A stretch of 56,181 nucleotides of DNA from assembly GCF_902168175.1 (NCBI RefSeq), contig NZ_CABHOU010000097.1, forward strand, positions 1 through 56,181, in the 5' to 3' direction. The position numbers and the translations under genes are program-made. Origin of the DNA: an uncultured Chitinophaga sp. GTDB lineage: Bacteria > Bacteroidota > Bacteroidia > Chitinophagales > Chitinophagaceae. Numbering within the stretch: the first letter of the stretch is position 1; every line of letters starts with the position of its first letter. Below, one piece after another: positions 52,024-56,181 of the stretch. The notes below the pieces were generated by a model. That model ran no database searches, had not been told where the DNA came from, and saw nothing but the letters and a program-made list of their open reading frames with translations.

Positions 52024-53952
52024 ATGTTTAACATCAAAAGCAGGCTTCTGTTAGCAGCAGCATTTGCAAGTCCGGCCATAGGGCTGGCTCAGGAAACACA
52101 GCAGCAGTTGGACCCTGTAACCGTAACCGCCACCATTCAACCCACCACCAGCTCCCGTACCGGAAGAAACCTGGTGATCATAAAGGGCGAGGATATTTCC
52201 CGGCTGCCCGTAAACTCCATTGACGAATTATTAAGGTACGTACCGGGCCTGGAAGTGCAGGCACGTGGCCCTATGGGTGCACAGAGCGACTTCGTATTAC
52301 GCGGCGGTACCTTTCAGCAGGTGTTGGTCGTTATTGACGGAATGCGCGTAAACGATCCGAACACAGGGCATTTTAACAGCTATATCCCGGTAACACCCGG
52401 CGAAATTGACCGTATCGAAATACTGAAAGGCGCTGCTTCTGCCATTTATGGTTCCGAAGCGGTGGGTGGAGTAATCCATATTATTACCAAAGCGTTCGCT
52501 GGCATCACCAGGGCGCAGCAATCTTACAACGCCAGCGTAACAGGCGGCGCGTACGGTTTGTGGAACGTGGGCGGTAATGCTTTTATCAATACCGGCAAAA
52601 CAGCCATCAGCGCAGGTGTACTGTCTAATAATACCGATGGGCAGGACCAGCGCGGCACCAAGGGCTTTCTGCACCTCAATACCTTTTCGCTTTCGGCCAG
52701 CCATCATATCAATGATAAATGGCAACTGGCACTGCGCAGCAGTTATGATACCCGTTACTTTGGCGCGCAGGGCTTTTACACGACTGCCGCTTCTGATACG
52801 GCCCGTGAAAACGTAAGCACCTGGTGGAACCAGTTACAGCTTAAATATCAAAGCGGGAAAGATAAATTCTCCCTGCTGGCGGGTTATAAATCTGTTACAG
52901 ATACCTACCGTTTTAACGGCCTGGGAGCGGCTAACGCCAGCGATAGTAAGCTGTTCCAGACACTGGCAGTTTATGAGCATGCGTTTAGCGAGAAGACCGC
53001 TGTTACCGGCGGCCTGCAATTCCAGGATAAAAGCATTTCTTCGAACGACCGTGGTGATCATAACCTGCAACAGGCTGCTGCCTTCGTGGGTGTTACCCAA
53101 AAGATCGGCGAACGTTTCCTCGTAAATCCCGCGCTTCGTCTGGACTGGAACGAGGAAAGCGGTTACGAACTGGTGCCGCAGCTGAACCTCTCTTACCGTG
53201 CCGATTGGGTACAGTTGAGGGCGAGCGCCGGTAAAACCATTCGCGATGCGGACTTCACCGAGCGTTACAACAACTACGAAAAAGCGCTGGTAGCTACTGG
53301 TCAGCGTGTAGGCAACCCGGCCCTTACTTCCGAACACTCATTTAGTTACGAAGCTGGTGCGGATTTCTTCATCCACGACCGCATTCGTATTTCCAGCACA
53401 GTGTTCCGCCGCGAACAGTCGGATGTAATTGACTGGACACCTACGCCGTACGCAGATATGCCCCGACAGAGCAACCTTGCGCCCACAGGCACTTACGCCC
53501 TGGCTAAGAATATTTCCAAAGTAAATACCACCGGCCTCGAAACGGATGTGCAATACATTCAGCCGCTGGCCCATCAACATAAAATAGTATTGAACGCCGG
53601 CCTGGTATGGATGGATACGGAAGTGCCTTCCGGTACCGCCTCTTTCTATATCGTGTCTAACGCCCGTTTCCTGACCAACTTCTCCGCACAGTATGTTGCG
53701 CCGCGGTGGAGCCTGTCAGTTAACGGCCTTTATAAAGAACGAAATGCACAATCTGCACCCGGTATTAAAGCTTTTGTAGATAAATCTTACTTCGTAATGA
53801 ACGTAAAAGCGGAGTACTTCGTGATTAAAGACAGGCTGGCTATTTTCGGTCAGGCCGATAACGTACTCGATAAATCGTACCAGGACTTGCTGGGCGCACA
53901 AATGCCCGGTGTGTGGCTGATGGGCGGAGCAAGATTCAGTTTGAATAAATAG
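52024..53952 (+). CDS. TonB-dependent outer-membrane receptor (BtuB/siderophore-like, without SusD)
   Basis: A 642-residue receptor with signal peptide (RLLLAAAFASPAIGLAQ). Unlike SusC it lacks the carboxypeptidase-regulatory domain: the TonB box region is DPVTVTATIQPT, then plug motifs IDELLRYVPGLEVQARGP, FVLRGGTFQQVLVVIDGMRVNDP and RIEILKGAASAIYGSEAVGGVIHIITK, and a 22-strand-type barrel with FGQADNVLDKSYQDLLG near the end. Size and plug fit BtuB-like importers of cobalamin, siderophores or metal complexes. No riboswitch or partner ABC transporter is in view, so the ligand is open. It is single-gene and closed by a strong terminator. Confidence 0.9.
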   Translation: MFNIKSRLLLAAAFASPAIGLAQETQQQLDPVTVTATIQPTTSSRTGRNLVIIKGEDISRLPVNSIDELLRYVPGLEVQARGPMGAQSDFVLRGGTFQQVLVVIDGMRVNDPNTGHFNSYIPVTPGEIDRIEILKGAASAIYGSEAVGGVIHIITKAFAGITRAQQSYNASVTGGAYGLWNVGGNAFINTGKTAISAGVLSNNTDGQDQRGTKGFLHLNTFSLSASHHINDKWQLALRSSYDTRYFGAQGFYTTAASDTARENVSTWWNQLQLKYQSGKDKFSLLAGYKSVTDTYRFNGLGAANASDSKLFQTLAVYEHAFSEKTAVTGGLQFQDKSISSNDRGDHNLQQAAAFVGVTQKIGERFLVNPALRLDWNEESGYELVPQLNLSYRADWVQLRASAGKTIRDADFTERYNNYEKALVATGQRVGNPALTSEHSFSYEAGADFFIHDRIRISSTVFRREQSDVIDWTPTPYADMPRQSNLAPTGTYALAKNISKVNTTGLETDVQYIQPLAHQHKIVLNAGLVWMDTEVPSGTASFYIVSNARFLTNFSAQYVAPRWSLSVNGLYKERNAQSAPGIKAFVDKSYFVMNVKAEYFVIKDRLAIFGQADNVLDKSYQDLLGAQMPGVWLMGGARFSLNK

Positions 53953-53995
53953 TAAAGTAAGCACCGAACCCCGATAGCTACTATCTCACCAAATA

Positions 53996-54033
53996 AAAAG
54001 AGGCTGCTCATACTGATGGACAGCCTCTTTTTT
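53996..54033 (+). terminator. Terminator after the TonB receptor
   Basis: AGAGGCTG (53999-54006) pairs with CAGCCTCT (54021-54028) around a 14-nt loop, followed by a run of T to 54033; A-rich flank on the left makes it potentially bidirectional. Confidence 0.85.
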
Positions 54034-54120
54034 GCGATGTAATACGCAATAGAAACCGTAAGCCGCCCATTTTTACAAGCCATCTAATTCACGACTTTTG
54101 AGTTGCTAACTAAGGAACTT

Positions 54121-54354
54121 ATGAGTATTGAATTAATTCCCGGTAATACCCTCATTACCGCTGGCCCGGAAGAAGGGCGTGCCCTTGCTATTAAAATAGC
54201 CCGTTTAATTATTAAAGCCACCCAACCCGATGCCACTGTAAGAGAGCGCCTGCGGCCCGACTATGCAAACGATGCGGGTATGCTCATCAGCATAGGTCAC
54301 GTAGTAGCCATTGAATTTGCAACGATTGCCGCGGCCAATAATTACTGGAGGTAG
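54121..54354 (+). CDS. Small hypothetical cytoplasmic protein
   Basis: A 77-residue frame, MSIELIPGNTLITAGPEEGRALAIKIARLIIKATQPDATVRERLRPDYANDAGMLISIGHVVAIEFATIAAANNYWR. AAGGA lies 6 nt before the ATG, a good Shine-Dalgarno site, which makes the ATG better than the TTG at 54103. A GACTTTTG element (54093-54100) resembles a -7 box. No signal peptide, membrane segment or motif that I recognise. Confidence 0.6.
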   Translation: MSIELIPGNTLITAGPEEGRALAIKIARLIIKATQPDATVRERLRPDYANDAGMLISIGHVVAIEFATIAAANNYWR

Positions 54355-54392
54355 GCGAATATTATTTATATTGATGCGCTTAACGAACAGCT

Positions 54393-54683
54393 ATGATATT
54401 AGAAGTCGCCATACTGCACATCAGACCCGGGCAAACCGCTGCCTTTGAAACTGCTTTTTCAAAAGCGCAACCCATTATATCCGGCATGAAAGGATATATC
54501 AGTCACCAGTTGCAGCATTGTATAGAAAACGATCACCAGTACATTTTACTGGTAAACTGGGAAACCCTGGAAGATCATACTGTCGGCTTCCGTGGTAGTG
54601 CGGAGTACCAGGACTGGAAGGCGCTGCTGCATCACTTTTATGATCCGTTCCCGGTGGTGGAGCATTACAGGCTGTCGTCGTAA
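54393..54683 (+). CDS. Antibiotic-biosynthesis-monooxygenase (ABM) domain protein
   Basis: A 96-residue dimeric alpha+beta barrel protein. MILEVAILHIRPGQTAAFETAFSKAQPIISGMKGYISHQLQHCIENDHQYILLVNWETLEDHTVGFRGSAEYQDWKALL is the ABM fold, with the W-x-x-x-E-D-H segment that usually shapes the cavity. Members include heme-degrading, quinol-oxidising and peroxide-dependent enzymes as well as non-catalytic ones. Reaction unknown here. It follows the 77-residue protein by 38 bp and may share its transcript. Confidence 0.8.
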   Translation: MILEVAILHIRPGQTAAFETAFSKAQPIISGMKGYISHQLQHCIENDHQYILLVNWETLEDHTVGFRGSAEYQDWKALLHHFYDPFPVVEHYRLSS

Positions 54684-54758
54684 TCAACCCGTTAATCTGT
54701 CGCGCCGACACCGCTTTGTTTGCGCTAATTGTGCTAATTTTCGATAAAGAAAGTTCGT

Positions 54759-55136
54759 ATGAAAAGTACACCTGTAACAACCATCGATCAATACATAGCC
54801 GGTTTTCCCGAAGAAGTACAGGCGCTCCTGGCGAAGATGCGGGAAGTTATACAAAAGAATGCCCCCGGGTCAGAGGAGAAAATCGGGTATGGTATCCCCA
54901 CGTTTACGCTGAATGGCAACCTCGTTCACTTCGGCGCATATAAGCAGCACATCGGTTTTTATCCGGCCCCGTCAGGCATTGCAGCTTTCAGCGATGAGCT
55001 GTCAAAGTTCACTATGTCTAAAGGTGCTGTACAGTTTCCGCTGGATAAGCCGCTGCCGGTTACATTGATAGGGAAAATTGTGAAGTTCAGGGTGAAGGAG
55101 AACACGGAGAAGAAGGCGGTGAAAAAGAAGAAGTAG
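54759..55136 (+). CDS. DUF1801 (YdhG-like) protein
   Basis: A 125-residue protein starting MKSTPVTTIDQYIAGFPEEVQALLAKMREVIQKNAPGSEEKIGYGIPTFTLNGNLVHFGAYKQHIGFYP, the DUF1801 signature (frataxin-like YdhG/YjhA fold). Some relatives have been described as iron-binding or iron-chaperone-like, others as unknown. The C-terminus ends in a lysine-rich tail (KKAVKKKK). TAATTTTC at 54735-54742 (one mismatch to TAnnTTTG) may be the promoter. It converges with a SusD gene across a terminator hairpin. Confidence 0.85.
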   Translation: MKSTPVTTIDQYIAGFPEEVQALLAKMREVIQKNAPGSEEKIGYGIPTFTLNGNLVHFGAYKQHIGFYPAPSGIAAFSDELSKFTMSKGAVQFPLDKPLPVTLIGKIVKFRVKENTEKKAVKKKK

Positions 55137-55155
55137 TGATAATCTTCAAAACAAA

Positions 55156-55186
55156 AACAGCGGCCAGGTAACTCCCGGCCGCTGTT
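55156..55186. terminator. Bidirectional terminator between DUF1801 and the right-edge SusD
   Basis: AACAGCGGCC (55156-55165) pairs with GGCCGCTGTT (55177-55186) over an 11-nt loop. On the minus strand a clean T-rich run follows, so it serves the SusD gene best; on the plus strand the T-run is weaker. Confidence 0.8.
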
Positions 55187-55213
55187 ATATTTAATACTCG
55201 AACATGAATACTA

Positions 55214-56181
55214 TTAAGGCATTAACCAGATTTTTGTGCTGGATACATCGGTAGAACCGGTTTCTGTTTTCCAGTTCTCGAAGTTAAAGCTTGACTCCTG
55301 TTGTGGATACACGAAACGGGCGTAACTACCGAAGTTCTGCGTGTAGTAAACGGTGTTAGTGGCAGACATAGGTGTTTTGTCGCCGGTTCTGCGTTTCAGC
55401 GTCCAGGCGTCCCATGGCTGGCGGAAAGCGTCTATCCAGTACTGGGCGTAAATTTGCCTGAGTGCTGTTGCCGGAGTAGCCAGGTTGTAAGTGGTAATTG
55501 GGTTGGTAGTGATGGCGGCAATTTCACCAGCAGTAGCCGTGGCGGAAGCGGGCTTGTTAACCACCCACTCGGGTGAGGTAAACGCAATACCCTTCCACAT
55601 ATTTAAGGACGCAGCAATGCCCGCATCATATGCAGCCTTGGCCAGTGCCGGGTTGGCGCCTACACCAATACCCCTGTTGTATGCTTCTGCTTTCAGGAAA
55701 TACACCTGTGCTGCGGTAAGCATCAGTTCAGGAATGCTGGTAATGTCTTTTTCAAAATAGAAATTAAAGGGAGAGTACACGTTGCCTGCCCCTTTATCAC
55801 CCCAGGTAATGTTACGTTTGTTAAAGTCGTATGGAGCGCCACCTTCTGATGTAGTACCGGTTACAGGGTTCTGCGGATAAGCAGCCCATTCGCCCGCATT
55901 ATTCCCCTCGAAAAAGATACCTGCCCGCACATCAAATATGCCACTGCCGTCTTTAGCCGCCGTGCTCGACATCAGGTTCCACATGGTAGAACCGAAACGC
56001 AGGTAACAGTTGGCGGAGAACGACCAGCGACGCCATTCAAATTTAAGACCAGTGATTTTTGCAGGCCACATACCTACGTCATTGCCTGCCTCCAGTAAAG
56101 GTTTGGCGAGTGCTTCGGTAACATGGGTGGTAGCCAGTGCGGTGTTTTTATCGTACATGGTAAGGGCAACCTGCAGACGAA
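55214..56181 (-). CDS. SusD-like surface lipoprotein, N-terminus beyond the window edge
   Basis: The last ~322 residues of a SusD/RagB homologue; the frame is open to the right edge, so the start lies outside. MLTAAQVYFLKAEAYNRGIGVGANPALAKAAYDAGIAASLNMWKG is the TPR-type helix pair of the SusD-like_2 subgroup, and IYAQYWIDAFRQPWDAWTLKRRTG the late family motif. It ends NWKTETGSTDVSSTKIWLMP. Its SusC partner should lie to the right, upstream in transcription. It marks the beginning of a third uptake locus. Confidence 0.85.
   Translation of the reverse strand, partial: RLQVALTMYDKNTALATTHVTEALAKPLLEAGNDVGMWPAKITGLKFEWRRWSFSANCYLRFGSTMWNLMSSTAAKDGSGIFDVRAGIFFEGNNAGEWAAYPQNPVTGTTSEGGAPYDFNKRNITWGDKGAGNVYSPFNFYFEKDITSIPELMLTAAQVYFLKAEAYNRGIGVGANPALAKAAYDAGIAASLNMWKGIAFTSPEWVVNKPASATATAGEIAAITTNPITTYNLATPATALRQIYAQYWIDAFRQPWDAWTLKRRTGDKTPMSATNTVYYTQNFGSYARFVYPQQESSFNFENWKTETGSTDVSSTKIWLMP

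Overview
The window reads as chromosomal DNA of a Bacteroidetes (Bacteroidota) bacterium, most likely a Chitinophaga-like member of the Chitinophagaceae. The reasons are two complete SusC/SusD outer-membrane uptake loci plus part of a third, a type IX secretion (T9SS) sorting domain, a propeller-type sensor kinase paired with an AraC-type regulator, many small lipoproteins with SusD-like neighbours, weak Shine-Dalgarno sites, and promoter elements of the TAnnTTTG type. The family assignments come from recognising protein motifs; no database search was run.

Layout. Positions 1-7155 are almost entirely minus strand: a partial MTA/SAH-type nucleosidase, a TetR regulator followed by a TetX-like flavin monooxygenase, a coupled methyltransferase/exonuclease III pair, a pyridoxamine-oxidase-fold protein, and a large secreted metzincin-like protein with two DNRLRE domains and a T9SS tail. 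Positions 7494-9090 hold a secreted alpha/beta hydrolase and an SDR oxidoreductase. Positions 9744-17502 are a five-gene plus-strand operon: SusC, SusD, a zinc-metallopeptidase lipoprotein, a DUF4302-like lipoprotein and a collagen-like lipoprotein, closed by a strong terminator. An MscS channel, a GNAT acetyltransferase, and a coupled esterase/cupin pair follow.

Positions 22235-30214 form a signalling block. A single-domain response regulator is divergent from a 2031-residue cytoplasmic hybrid kinase built on ten tandem 276-bp units (each two HAMP modules), then GAF, HisKA, HATPase and three receiver domains. A receiver-kinase protein with a TTG start comes next and overlaps, tail to tail, a 1344-residue SNF2 ATPase.

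Positions 34411-47902 are a second uptake locus. A propeller sensor kinase and its separate AraC-type response regulator run on the minus strand. SusC, SusD, a DUF3823-like lipoprotein, a glutaminase-A-like enzyme and a LacI regulator run divergently on the plus strand. Two copies of the perfect palindrome TGTAAACGTTTACA, one in the divergent promoter region and one behind the response regulator, are good candidate sites for that LacI protein. The locus therefore appears to have two input systems.

Positions 47989-50567 carry a patatin phospholipase, a metallo-beta-lactamase-fold hydrolase and a nitrilase-family amidohydrolase. Next come two tandem paralogous small secreted proteins of unknown function, a 0.68-kb non-coding stretch with a perfect 16-bp-stem hairpin, a BtuB-like TonB-dependent receptor, three small cytoplasmic proteins, and the C-terminal part of another SusD-like protein entering from the right edge. 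No tRNA, rRNA, CRISPR array, transposase or phage gene was recognised.
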